This document shows, one piece after another, positions 1 to 7,083 of a stretch of 64,000 bases of DNA. The translations under genes were made by a program, and so were the position numbers. The notes beneath the pieces are model-generated. The model did not search any database. It had not been told where the DNA came from and worked only from the letters and a program-made list of their open reading frames with translations. Position 1 is the stretch's first letter. Each line of letters starts with the position of its first letter. Origin of the DNA: Phycisphaeraceae bacterium (lineage in GTDB: Bacteria; Planctomycetota; Phycisphaerae; Phycisphaerales; SM1A02); the NCBI GenBank assembly GCA_004213555.1, contig SHAP01000002.1, forward strand, positions 124,001 to 188,000, given 5' to 3'.

Positions 1-1
1 T

Positions 2-400
2 GCCCGAAAAGTTGGTGACCGGGTCCACATGGAACCCGCGATGCGAGTGGGAGATGCGGTCGATGGCCACCATGTCCAAGGGCATGTCGAGGGGTGTGGT
101 ACCGTCGTCCACAATGCGGAGGAAGCTTCCCGAGGCTGGCGGCTTCGGGTGGAGGTCTCCGAGTCTTTGATGCCCTGTGTCGTGCCGCAGGGATCCATCA
201 CGTTGCACGGGGTTTCACTGACGGTTGCGCACCGAGATGAAACTTCCGTCGAGGTGGCTTTGATTCCAGAGACGTTGGAACGAACGAATCTGGGGCGGCT
301 GCAAGTCGGTGACCCGATTCATATTGAGACCGATGTGTTGTGTCGAACCGTGGTGCAAACTGTTCGCTCGCTGGGGTTGGGCCCAACCTCTTCTAGCTGA
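2..400 (+). CDS. ribE: Riboflavin synthase, C-terminal part (cut by window start)
   Basis: Riboflavin synthase dismutates two 6,7-dimethyl-8-ribityllumazine molecules to riboflavin in the cytoplasm. The frame is open from base 2, so the N-terminal half lies outside the window. What remains is the end of the first lumazine-binding repeat (VGDRVHMEPAMRVGD, then GHHVQGHVEG) and the second repeat with GSITLHGVSLTV, IPETLERTNLG and VGDPIHIETDVL, in the order expected of the family. It ends with a TGA that overlaps the stop end of the convergent phosphatase gene by 8 bases. Identification is firm; only the start is missing. Confidence 0.93.
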   Translation, partial: ARKVGDRVHMEPAMRVGDAVDGHHVQGHVEGCGTVVHNAEEASRGWRLRVEVSESLMPCVVPQGSITLHGVSLTVAHRDETSVEVALIPETLERTNLGRLQVGDPIHIETDVLCRTVVQTVRSLGLGPTSSS

Positions 401-1577
401 CCAATCGAAGTGCCTTGGACTGGTCGTGTTCTTGACATCGTTCGAGGCACAAGAGGGACAGGTCGTCGGTCTGTCCGGTGCGACCCAAGATGGTGGCACG
501 GTGCAGTTCAAGTTGATCGATCAAACCTGCGGCGTCGGTGTTGGCCCCAATCTGGGCCAAGGCAGTTTGCACATTGGTTTGTGCAGAATTGCGGCCACGA
601 TTCAGCGATTCAAAACCGTCGGAGTGCAGGATGAGTTTGCCGCCTTCGGGAAGCTGATTCGTGCGGCTTTGATATTTCGAGGCGTTGTCGACACCAAGCA
701 GTGTTCCCGAGGCGGCGATGGTCAGCACGGCTTCTGGGTCCTGATTGAGGAGCAGACTTTGTGGGTGTCCGGCCGAAGCCACGGTGATGGTGCCAGAGGG
801 AGCGATATGAGCGCAGATGGCAGAGGCAAACCAGGCCCTGGTTCCCTGTCGGTGCTGGGCCCGATGGACATCGTGGTTCATTCGTTCCAAGATCATCCCT
901 GGATCCGTGCCCGAGGACTCGCGAGCGTGGTCAAAGGATTGGGTCAGCAAAGCGCTGCCAATGGCGGCCGGGATCCCGTGCCCCATCACATCGCACAGCA
1001 GCATGATCAGTCCGCCATCGGGTGCAGGTTCCGCTCGCAGAAGATCACCGGCGAGGTAGCGGCTGGGACGCCAAAGTCCATGCACCACCAAGTCTCCAAA
1101 CTTCATGGGAAATGTGGGGAGTAGATCTTCTTGGAAGTTTGCGGCGGCTTCGAGTTCGCGGCGTAGTTCATCGGCGTCTTGGAGGGCGGGGAATTGGGCG
1201 CACGCGTAGGCCTCGTCTTTGCGGAGTTGGCGGATTTCGTCTTCTTGTTCCAACAACGCTTCCAGCCGGATCTGCAGCTGTTCGGGGGAGCGGAGGTTGG
1301 TGTGTGTATCGATCAGGGTCACACTCCGTCCCTGCTCACGCATTTGCTCGGCGGTCAGGGCCAGTTGATCTTGCGGACCGAACAGCACCACCGTGTCGCC
1401 ACGAATCAAATCGTCAGGGTTTCGGAGGCTGCACCACTCGATTTGGGCAAAAGAAGCGGCCCACCGAGCTTGCAGCTGGCGGCCCCAACTCTGGGCTTGG
1501 GCCCCAAACGATTCATCGGCGGCAAAGACCACCGTCCACGTTGGATGGGCTGGAGTGGGCAGAAAATCGGTCGACAC
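393..1577 (-). CDS. SpoIIE/RsbU-type serine phosphatase with N-terminal receiver-like region
   Basis: The C-terminal half (about residues 150-385 of 394) is a PP2C-like SpoIIE domain. A first metal-binding Asp sits in LAGDLL, the second in CDVMGHGIPAA, then HSDGFES and the closing TDDLSLL. In this family such enzymes dephosphorylate anti-anti-sigma factors or similar partners. The first 120 residues (WTVVFAADESF..., VVLFGPQDQ, SVTLIDT) look like a receiver-type alpha/beta fold without a clear phospho-acceptor Asp, followed by a short coiled coil rich in E, R and Q. The start is GTG, 14 bases after the DUF192 gene, so the two are probably co-transcribed. No anti-sigma or STAS gene lies nearby, so the substrate is unknown. 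Confidence 0.85.
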   Translation of the reverse strand: MSTDFLPTPAHPTWTVVFAADESFGAQAQSWGRQLQARWAASFAQIEWCSLRNPDDLIRGDTVVLFGPQDQLALTAEQMREQGRSVTLIDTHTNLRSPEQLQIRLEALLEQEDEIRQLRKDEAYACAQFPALQDADELRRELEAAANFQEDLLPTFPMKFGDLVVHGLWRPSRYLAGDLLRAEPAPDGGLIMLLCDVMGHGIPAAIGSALLTQSFDHARESSGTDPGMILERMNHDVHRAQHRQGTRAWFASAICAHIAPSGTITVASAGHPQSLLLNQDPEAVLTIAASGTLLGVDNASKYQSRTNQLPEGGKLILHSDGFESLNRGRNSAQTNVQTALAQIGANTDAAGLIDQLELHRATILGRTGQTDDLSLLCLERCQEHDQSKALRLVS

Positions 1578-1591
1578 GATCTCGATTCGGG

Positions 1592-2116
1592 TTATTTGGC
1601 CACCGACTTCAGGGTTTCGGCATCAAATTCCACTCGATCCCCAATGGAAAGTCCGATGGCATCGATTGTTCCGGCTGCGAATTCCAGCACAAACCGGGCC
1701 GGGTTTCGAGATCGGGCCGCCCCAGCTTGAAGTCGAATTTCATAGGCCGCGAGTGATTCATTTGCGGTTCGCGGAGGTTCAGCTTTCATTTGACCAAGAT
1801 CCACCACCCGGCTTCGATCATCCACAAACACAATGTCAAGGTCGATGAAGCAGTCTTTCATCCAAAAAGATCGAACCGATCGTTGCGGAAAAGCAAAAAT
1901 CATTCCTTCGTCCTCAGGAAGTTCTCGTACGCCGCCGAGGCCTCTTTCTCGAGATGCAGGATCGCAAGCCAACCTCATGGCAAAGGTTCGCTCGCCAATT
2001 TTGAGGGGGACGGGCTCTTGGGGCATCGACGGTCCGCAACTGGACAGGAGGCCGATCAGACTCCCCAGGATGAACATCATGCCAAGGGGAATTTGTTTTC
2101 GGGGGTGGTTTGTCAT
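1592..2116 (-). CDS. DUF192 family lipoprotein
   Basis: A 174-residue protein with a lipoprotein signal peptide (hydrophobic GMMFILGSLIGLL then SSC lipobox) and a DUF192 domain: a conserved opening around GERTFAMRLACD, RERGLGG, GMIFAF, the SFWMKDCFIDLDIVFVD block, and a C-terminal VLEFAAGTID. DUF192 is a small beta-rich domain of unknown function. The ATG at 2116 was chosen over a longer upstream frame because it puts the signal peptide at the N-terminus and follows an AGAGGG sequence. It lies between the tRNA-modifying synthetase gene and the phosphatase gene, all on the minus strand, and is probably exported and membrane-anchored. Confidence 0.85.
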   Translation of the reverse strand: MTNHPRKQIPLGMMFILGSLIGLLSSCGPSMPQEPVPLKIGERTFAMRLACDPASRERGLGGVRELPEDEGMIFAFPQRSVRSFWMKDCFIDLDIVFVDDRSRVVDLGQMKAEPPRTANESLAAYEIRLQAGAARSRNPARFVLEFAAGTIDAIGLSIGDRVEFDAETLKSVAK

Positions 2117-2192
2117 GTGGGTGAATCCCTCTTGACCAGAGTATCTCGAAGCTGGGTGCTCTCGCGTGAGGACCGCCTTCATTGTCTTTGAT

Positions 2193-3137
2193 TTAGGGTT
2201 GCTGCAAGGCCTCTAGATCTTTTTGGACGCACCGGACTGGGGTGCGGGGCATTCGATCGATTGAAAAGCCATCAAGAAAGTCGTTGATGTTGGTGATGTC
2301 TTGGGGGGCCACGTGGCCGCACCATTTCGCCAGAAGACGCAAGATGGCGGCAGGCTGTACGCCGGCGTCACGCAACTCAGTCAAGCGGATGGATTTGTTT
2401 CGTTTGGCAAGGCGTTCACCTTGCTCATCCAGTACCAAAGGAACATGCCACCATCGGGGGGATTGCCATCCCAGCAATTTTGACAGCATGATTTGCCGAG
2501 CCGTGCTTGACAGCAAATCGTCGCCGCGAAACACCATGTTGACTCCGGTTCGGTGGTCGTCGACCACACAGGCGAGTTGGTAGGAGGGTTGCCCGCGTTT
2601 GGTCCACAGGATGAAATCGCCAACTTCGCGGTGGGGGTCAAAGCATTGCGGCCCCGCGAACTCGTCGGTGAAGTGAATCTCGCCGGGACTGGTTTTCACC
2701 CGCCAATTGAGCCCCGGAGGTGCGTGGTCAAGATCGGTTGGCCAAGGCAACTCGGGGCGAAGTTCGGGGGCGTACCGAGCCTCAAAGTCACCCTCTTGCG
2801 GGGCGGTCACCACCAACAAATCCTTCCGGGTTTTTGAGCAGGGAAAGACCAGCCCTTGCGCCGCCAATTGGTCCAGCGCGGTTTGGTGGGGTGGAAGTTC
2901 AGCGCTTTGAATCAGAGCGGGGCCATCCCAATCGAGTCCCAGCCACTGCAGAATGCCCAAGACGTCATCTTGCCAAGTGGTGGTCGTCGAGGTCGGTGCC
3001 ACGTCCTCAATTCGCATCAGAACTTTTCCCCCATGCTGGCGTGCCAAGGCCCAGTTGGCCACAAACGTGCGGGCGTTGCCAAGATGCAGTCCACCGGTTG
3101 GACTTGGGGCAAGTCGAGTGGTGGGCACGGCATTCAT
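2193..3137 (-). CDS. gluQ: Glutamyl-Q tRNA(Asp) synthetase
   Basis: This is a truncated glutamyl-tRNA synthetase paralogue of 314 residues, the normal length for GluQ (YadB), which attaches glutamate to queuosine in tRNA(Asp) rather than to tRNA(Glu). It starts with the class I signature TRLAPSPTGGLHLGNAR (HLGN = HIGH), has VVDDHRTGVNMVFRGDDLL in the active-site core and LAKRNK as the KMSKS equivalent. The anticodon-binding domain of true GltX is absent. The Cys cluster that holds zinc in the Escherichia coli enzyme is not conserved: only one Cys (VFPCSKTRKDL) remains in that region. A catalytic GltX elsewhere in the genome is expected. It diverges from phhB across 23 bases. Confidence 0.88.
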   Translation of the reverse strand: MNAVPTTRLAPSPTGGLHLGNARTFVANWALARQHGGKVLMRIEDVAPTSTTTTWQDDVLGILQWLGLDWDGPALIQSAELPPHQTALDQLAAQGLVFPCSKTRKDLLVVTAPQEGDFEARYAPELRPELPWPTDLDHAPPGLNWRVKTSPGEIHFTDEFAGPQCFDPHREVGDFILWTKRGQPSYQLACVVDDHRTGVNMVFRGDDLLSSTARQIMLSKLLGWQSPRWWHVPLVLDEQGERLAKRNKSIRLTELRDAGVQPAAILRLLAKWCGHVAPQDITNINDFLDGFSIDRMPRTPVRCVQKDLEALQQP

Positions 3138-3160
3138 GCCGACAGCCTACGCTGGACGGC

Positions 3161-3463
3161 ATGAAGCTTGAAGACACTGAAATCAACTCTTGGCTGGTAT
3201 CCCATTCAAAGTGGCAACGCGAGGGTGATCTGATCCATCGCGAGGTGACGCTTTCATCCTTTCCAGCGGCCATTGCTTACGTGGTTCAAGCTGGGTTCCT
3301 GGCCGAGGCGGCCGATCACCATCCAGACCTGGACATTCGGTGGTGCACTGTGCGAATCGGACTGACGACGCACGACGCAGGTGGCATCACCAGAAAAGAT
3401 CTCGCACTCGCCGAAGCGCTTTCGGCTTTGGCCGAGCCCGAAGCATCAAGCGGTTTACGTTGA
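3161..3463 (+). CDS. phhB: Pterin-4a-carbinolamine dehydratase
   Basis: A 100-residue protein with the full PCD signature: ADHHPDLDIRW, then V-x-I-x-L-TTHDAGGIT and RKD. It dehydrates the 4a-hydroxy-tetrahydropterin formed by aromatic amino acid hydroxylases, allowing cofactor recycling. Its partner phenylalanine hydroxylase lies 6 kb away on the other strand, which supports the assignment, although here the genes are not in one operon. The ATG at 3161 gives the usual family length. The last 9 bases overlap the end of mcsB on the opposite strand. Confidence 0.9.
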   Translation: MKLEDTEINSWLVSHSKWQREGDLIHREVTLSSFPAAIAYVVQAGFLAEAADHHPDLDIRWCTVRIGLTTHDAGGITRKDLALAEALSALAEPEASSGLR

Positions 3464-4504
3464 TTCGGATTGGGGGGTGCCGCCACCAAGTTCCCGCCTG
3501 ACCAAGTCAGCGCGTTGGATCCGGAGGGGTTCTTCTTCGGTGCACCCGGTGGCTCGAGTCAAGTGGCCAGATCGAACACGCTGCATCAATTGGTTTGCGG
3601 TTTCCAGTGGGACACCCGTGAGCAACCCAACGGCGACGCCCAGCCGAAGTTCAGAGAGCAAATCCAAGGCTTCCCGCTCGCCCAACAGGCGGGCGTGGCG
3701 AAGCATGGCCAAAGCACGTTGAACGCGATCGTCCAGAAATTCTCGACGGGTGTTCAGCAAGGTGTCTCGGGCACGCCGTTCTTCACGAACCACCCGGGAA
3801 AGAAAGTCATCTTCTAAGAAATGCAACAGATCTTCTTCGTCCATTCCAAGGGTTCGGCGGTTGCTGATCTGATGGAGGTGCCCAATGGCTTCGGAACCCT
3901 CACCGCTGGTCCCTCGCATTTCCAAATTCAAATCGTTGGCGGCGTGTTGCATGCGATCCATGCCTCCAACCAAACTGATACCAGGGAGGTGGAGCATCAG
4001 GGAAAGTCGGATTCCTGTCCCGACGTTGGTGGGGCAGGCGGTCAAGTAGCCCAGCTGTTCGTTGAATGCGAAGTTGAGGTGCTCATCCAGCAGCCTTTCG
4101 CATCCTTTGGCATTGGCCCAAGCCAAAGACAGCCCTCCGGCGAGGCCGTAACCTTGGATACGGAGGTGATCCTCCTCATTGATCATGACCGATAGACGGG
4201 CGTCTTCACGGTAGCCGGCCAAGCGGTGGGGGCCGGGCTCTAGGAATTTTGGGCTGACCAAGTGCCTTTCCAAGAGCACCTGTCCTTCCGCAGAAGGGGC
4301 CGTATCGGGGTCAAACCAATGCAAGCCAAGTTCTGGAAGCCCACGCAACGCGGACGCGATTCCGTCGCGGATGCGGATTTGTTCTTCTCGGTTGGCACGA
4401 TTGACAAAGGGTTCGCCGGAGATGTTCCTCGCCAATCGAGCGCGGCTGATCAAAACCACGTCGAGAAGTCCATCGTCTTCATGTTGTTCGAAGGGGAGAA
4501 TCAC
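3455..4504 (-). CDS. mcsB: Protein arginine kinase McsB
   Basis: A 349-residue member of the phosphagen (guanido) kinase superfamily. It starts with the ATP-binding SRARLARN block, has RLSVMINEEDHLRIQ, the catalytic-Cys segment LTACPTNVGTGIR and the later RGTSGEGSEAIG loop. In Firmicutes McsB phosphorylates arginines on proteins and marks them for ClpCP degradation. The absence of a metazoan-type N-terminal domain and the McsA neighbour argue for the protein kinase rather than a creatine-type enzyme. The start is GTG, in a GTGA overlap with the mcsA stop, so translation is probably coupled. No ctsR or clpC gene lies in the window. Confidence 0.93.
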   Translation of the reverse strand: MILPFEQHEDDGLLDVVLISRARLARNISGEPFVNRANREEQIRIRDGIASALRGLPELGLHWFDPDTAPSAEGQVLLERHLVSPKFLEPGPHRLAGYREDARLSVMINEEDHLRIQGYGLAGGLSLAWANAKGCERLLDEHLNFAFNEQLGYLTACPTNVGTGIRLSLMLHLPGISLVGGMDRMQHAANDLNLEMRGTSGEGSEAIGHLHQISNRRTLGMDEEDLLHFLEDDFLSRVVREERRARDTLLNTRREFLDDRVQRALAMLRHARLLGEREALDLLSELRLGVAVGLLTGVPLETANQLMQRVRSGHLTRATGCTEEEPLRIQRADLVRRELGGGTPQSEST

Positions 4505-5034
4505 TCCGTGGGGTCCGGTGGTTCAATGCCTTCGTTGAGTTTCCGGATTTTGTCGCGCAAATCTGCTGCACGTTCGTATTGCTCGGCATGGATGGCACCT
4601 TGAAGGTCTCGTTCCAATCGAATGAGCATTTTGGTGGATTGGGTGGGTGATTTGAAGCCTGAAGGTCGAAGCCCTTGGTGCTCGGGCAATTCGCGTGCTT
4701 CGGCCGCCTGACTGCGCAGAATGAGAGGCTGCAGTGGAACTTCCAACGCTTGATAGCAATCTGGACAGCCCAGAAGTGCCATTTTTCTGAATCGGGCAAA
4801 GGTTGATCCGCAGGTTGGACACTCGGGCGCGGCTCGAACCTCAATCTCGGGACCGGCCGCGAGGACTTGTTTGATCATTTCCACGGGATTGGTCGGGGCA
4901 TCAACATGAGCCTCTTGGGCGGTCAGACCGGCCTGAGCCGCGCATTCGCTGCACAGATGTCGCTCCGTCTTCATGCCGTTCTCCACCCGGATTTCGTGCA
5001 CGTTTGCAGGTTTGCCACATTCATCGCATTGCAT
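4501..5034 (-). CDS. mcsA: McsA, zinc-finger activator of arginine kinase McsB
   Basis: A 177-residue protein with two CxxC pairs near the N-terminus (MQCDECGKPA and LCSECAAQ), two more in the middle (CPTCGSTFARF and GCPDC) and a C-terminal UvrB/UvrC (UVR) motif, KMLIRLERDLQGAI...YERAADLRDKIR. This is the McsA layout: it binds zinc and activates McsB. The ATG at 5034 is preferred over an upstream start at 5082, because McsA proteins typically begin just before the first CxxC and a good promoter ends only 6 bases upstream of this ATG. The stop overlaps the mcsB start. Confidence 0.9.
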   Translation of the reverse strand: MQCDECGKPANVHEIRVENGMKTERHLCSECAAQAGLTAQEAHVDAPTNPVEMIKQVLAAGPEIEVRAAPECPTCGSTFARFRKMALLGCPDCYQALEVPLQPLILRSQAAEARELPEHQGLRPSGFKSPTQSTKMLIRLERDLQGAIHAEQYERAADLRDKIRKLNEGIEPPDPTE

Positions 5035-5040
5035 ATTTCC

Positions 5041-5069
5041 AGTATAGGTTTGTTCAAGTTCTTTTTGAA
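5041..5069 (-). promoter_or_regulatory. Predicted sigma-70-type promoter of mcsA, apparently leaderless
   Basis: On the minus strand TTCAAA is followed by a 17-base spacer and TATACT, which ends 6 bases before the ATG of mcsA. Transcription would begin at or one base before the start codon, giving a leaderless or nearly leaderless mRNA. The weak -35 (4 of 6 matches) is offset by a strong -10 (5 of 6) and ideal spacing. Inference from sequence only. Confidence 0.5.
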
Positions 5070-5083
5070 AGGTTGCTCCCAAC

Positions 5084-5668
5084 TTGCCTTCTCCGTCACC
5101 TGACTTTTCCTCCCAAACCGCTCATTTGGCGGATTGGATGTACCGTCGCCCTGGATCCACGTTGCGTGCCGCCAAACAAGCGTTGCAGGTCAACACGTCC
5201 ATATCGCCGGCGGAAGTGTTTCGTCACTTGGAGATCTTGGAACGGCAAAACGATGGTCCATTGGTGGTTCAACAGCGGTACTTCGACGCTTGCGAAGCGG
5301 CCCTGGGACTGATGGAAGCCCTGGATGAGTCGTTGCTGCGGCCAGACGTTCGATTGACTGGGCGTTTGGTTCAGGGGCATTGGAACCAAAGTGCGGAGAT
5401 TCGCCTCCGCGTGCACGCCTCCGCCGAGGAGATTCGTCCCGTGCTTGAACATCTTGCATTTGATCCCCGGTCGGAAATGATGAGCACTCGAGTGGGTCCC
5501 TGCACGGCGTGGATTGATGATCAGTCTCCACCGATGATTCGAGTCATATGCGTGCCTCCACCTGCTCGAAAGTTTGCGAACGAATCACTGGTGGTGGGAG
5601 GGACAACCGTTCCTTTGGATTTGGATGAGGTTCGCCGCCGGTGCCTGAAGCATCGCCAAGGGTCTTAG
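5084..5668 (+). CDS. Conserved-looking hypothetical protein
   Basis: A 194-residue soluble protein I do not recognise. It starts with TTG here; an ATG 18 codons downstream (MYRRPGSTLRAA) is an alternative. The first 60 residues look helical (SPAEVFRHLEILER), and the remainder is mixed alpha/beta with a run of hydrophobic strands (RVICVPPPA). There is no signal peptide, membrane segment or metal-binding cluster. It diverges from mcsA across about 50 bases, so it may share a control region with the arginine kinase genes, and its last 4 bases (TTAG) hold both its own stop and that of cysteine dioxygenase. Confidence 0.7.
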   Translation: MPSPSPDFSSQTAHLADWMYRRPGSTLRAAKQALQVNTSISPAEVFRHLEILERQNDGPLVVQQRYFDACEAALGLMEALDESLLRPDVRLTGRLVQGHWNQSAEIRLRVHASAEEIRPVLEHLAFDPRSEMMSTRVGPCTAWIDDQSPPMIRVICVPPPARKFANESLVVGGTTVPLDLDEVRRRCLKHRQGS

Positions 5669-6210
5669 CCGGTCACGGAGTAGATGGGACGTCCCGTGAC
5701 ATCGTCGTAGGTCAAAGGCCGAACCGCGCCGGTCGCGGCGTCGAAGAGCCGGACATCGCGCAGCGGCGGGGTGTAGACGTGCAGGGTGACGAGGTTTTCT
5801 TCCCCGGCATTTTCGATCCGGTGGATGTCGTCGTCATGGCTCGCGCAGATTTCTCCCTGCTGAAGATCGCGGCTTCTCGTCTTGGCCATGGGGCCATCGC
5901 TGGTGGTCTCAAACACGGTCTCCGTCAGGGTGCCTCGCAACACCAAGATGCCACAGCCACTGCCTCGATGATCGTGCACCGGACTGGTTTGCCCGGGTCG
6001 CCAGCAAATACAAACAAGTTCCCATCCCGGACCCGAGCAGATGGGGTTCCGCTCATATTCTTCGTCACCAAAATTGATGCTCGAGGCCACATCTTCGCAA
6101 CTGACCTGGACCCGTTGGAGCAATCCGTACAGCACATCCATCGGCGTCCCCTTGGGATACCGGTTGAGCTCGGCTCGAAGGCCATCGAGATCCAAGTGCT
6201 CTTCAGCCAT
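5665..6210 (-). CDS. cdo: Cysteine dioxygenase (type I)
   Basis: A 181-residue cupin that oxidises cysteine to cysteine sulfinate using Fe(II) and O2. The iron-binding histidines are in PVHDHRGSGCGILVLRGTL, with the third in the HDDDIHRIEN segment. The Cys of GSGC corresponds to the position that forms the Cys-Tyr crosslink in mammalian enzymes, and a Tyr is present in TLHVYTPPL. The E in the VLRGTLTET block is also conserved. It is divergent from serine acetyltransferase, which begins cysteine synthesis, with 42 bases between the starts. That arrangement suggests joint control of the cysteine pool. Confidence 0.93.
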   Translation of the reverse strand: MAEEHLDLDGLRAELNRYPKGTPMDVLYGLLQRVQVSCEDVASSINFGDEEYERNPICSGPGWELVCICWRPGQTSPVHDHRGSGCGILVLRGTLTETVFETTSDGPMAKTRSRDLQQGEICASHDDDIHRIENAGEENLVTLHVYTPPLRDVRLFDAATGAVRPLTYDDVTGRPIYSVTG

Positions 6211-6252
6211 GGGGATTCACCCTACCACGAGGAGGCGTACGATTCCCCCAGC

Positions 6253-7083
6253 ATGCCTTCCCCCGACCCACTGGACGATTGGCACGAATTTCCCGGCTGC
6301 GAGTCCTGGGATGCGTGCCCGACCCCGACCGAAGCGCGAGGCGTGTTGGATGCCGTGCTGCCGCTGTTGCTTCCGGGGACGTTGGAGCGGATTCCACTTG
6401 AGGAGGCCCGAGACCGTGCCCGGGAAGAGGCCTTTGATCTGCTGCGGGTTCGCTTGCGGGCCGCCCTGCGTGGCCTCACCAGCACCCACCCCATGTTGGA
6501 AGACGCGGTCGTTCTTTCCATCCCCCGGCTTCGCACGATGCTGGCGGGCGATCTGGAAGCGGCCGAGCGTGGCGACCCGGCCATGACCAGCCCTTCGGAA
6601 GCGTGGTTGTGTTATCCCGGAATCAAAGCCATCGCGGTGTACCGCTTCGCCCACGAGTTGCATCTCGGCCAAGCGAGGGTGTTGGCCAGAATGCTGGCCG
6701 AGATGGCCCACTCTGAGACAGGCATCGATATTCATCCGGGCGCCAAGATCGGGGCCCGATGCTTCATCGACCACGGCACGGGGGTGGTGATCGGGGAGAC
6801 GGCCAAAATCGGTGATGGCTGCCGCCTCTACCAGCAGGTGACGTTGGGCGCCCGATCTTTGCCGACCGATGCCGACGGACGAGTGCTTCGTGGTTCCGAG
6901 CAACGTCATCCGACATTGGAGGACGACGTCGTGGTGTATGCCGGGGCCACCATCCTCGGGGGAGACACGGTGGTGGGACGCGGATGCGTGGTGGGGGGCG
7001 GGGTCTTCCTCACTGAGTCGGTCCCGCCGCATCATGTGGTCACCGCCGCACCGGCAGAAATTCGCGTGCGATCTCGACTGTGA
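6253..7083 (+). CDS. cysE: Serine O-acetyltransferase
   Basis: A 276-residue enzyme making O-acetylserine from serine and acetyl-CoA, the first step of cysteine synthesis. The helical N-terminal domain (residues 20-135) is followed by a left-handed beta-helix of hexapeptide repeats: GIDIHPGAKIGARCFIDHG, TGVVIGETAKIGDGC and VYAGATILGGDTVVGRGCVVGGGV. The active-site His is in IDHGTG. The ATG at 6253 was chosen because it follows the divergent cdo start and gives the family length. The frame stays open upstream, but only antisense to cdo. Its TGA overlaps the GTG start of the methyltransferase gene that follows (GTGA). Confidence 0.92.
   Translation: MPSPDPLDDWHEFPGCESWDACPTPTEARGVLDAVLPLLLPGTLERIPLEEARDRAREEAFDLLRVRLRAALRGLTSTHPMLEDAVVLSIPRLRTMLAGDLEAAERGDPAMTSPSEAWLCYPGIKAIAVYRFAHELHLGQARVLARMLAEMAHSETGIDIHPGAKIGARCFIDHGTGVVIGETAKIGDGCRLYQQVTLGARSLPTDADGRVLRGSEQRHPTLEDDVVVYAGATILGGDTVVGRGCVVGGGVFLTESVPPHHVVTAAPAEIRVRSRL

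Noticed and set aside
5035-5082. Longer mcsA with 16 extra residues
   Set aside because: The promoter -10 and -35 fall within this stretch, and McsA proteins start just before the first CxxC.
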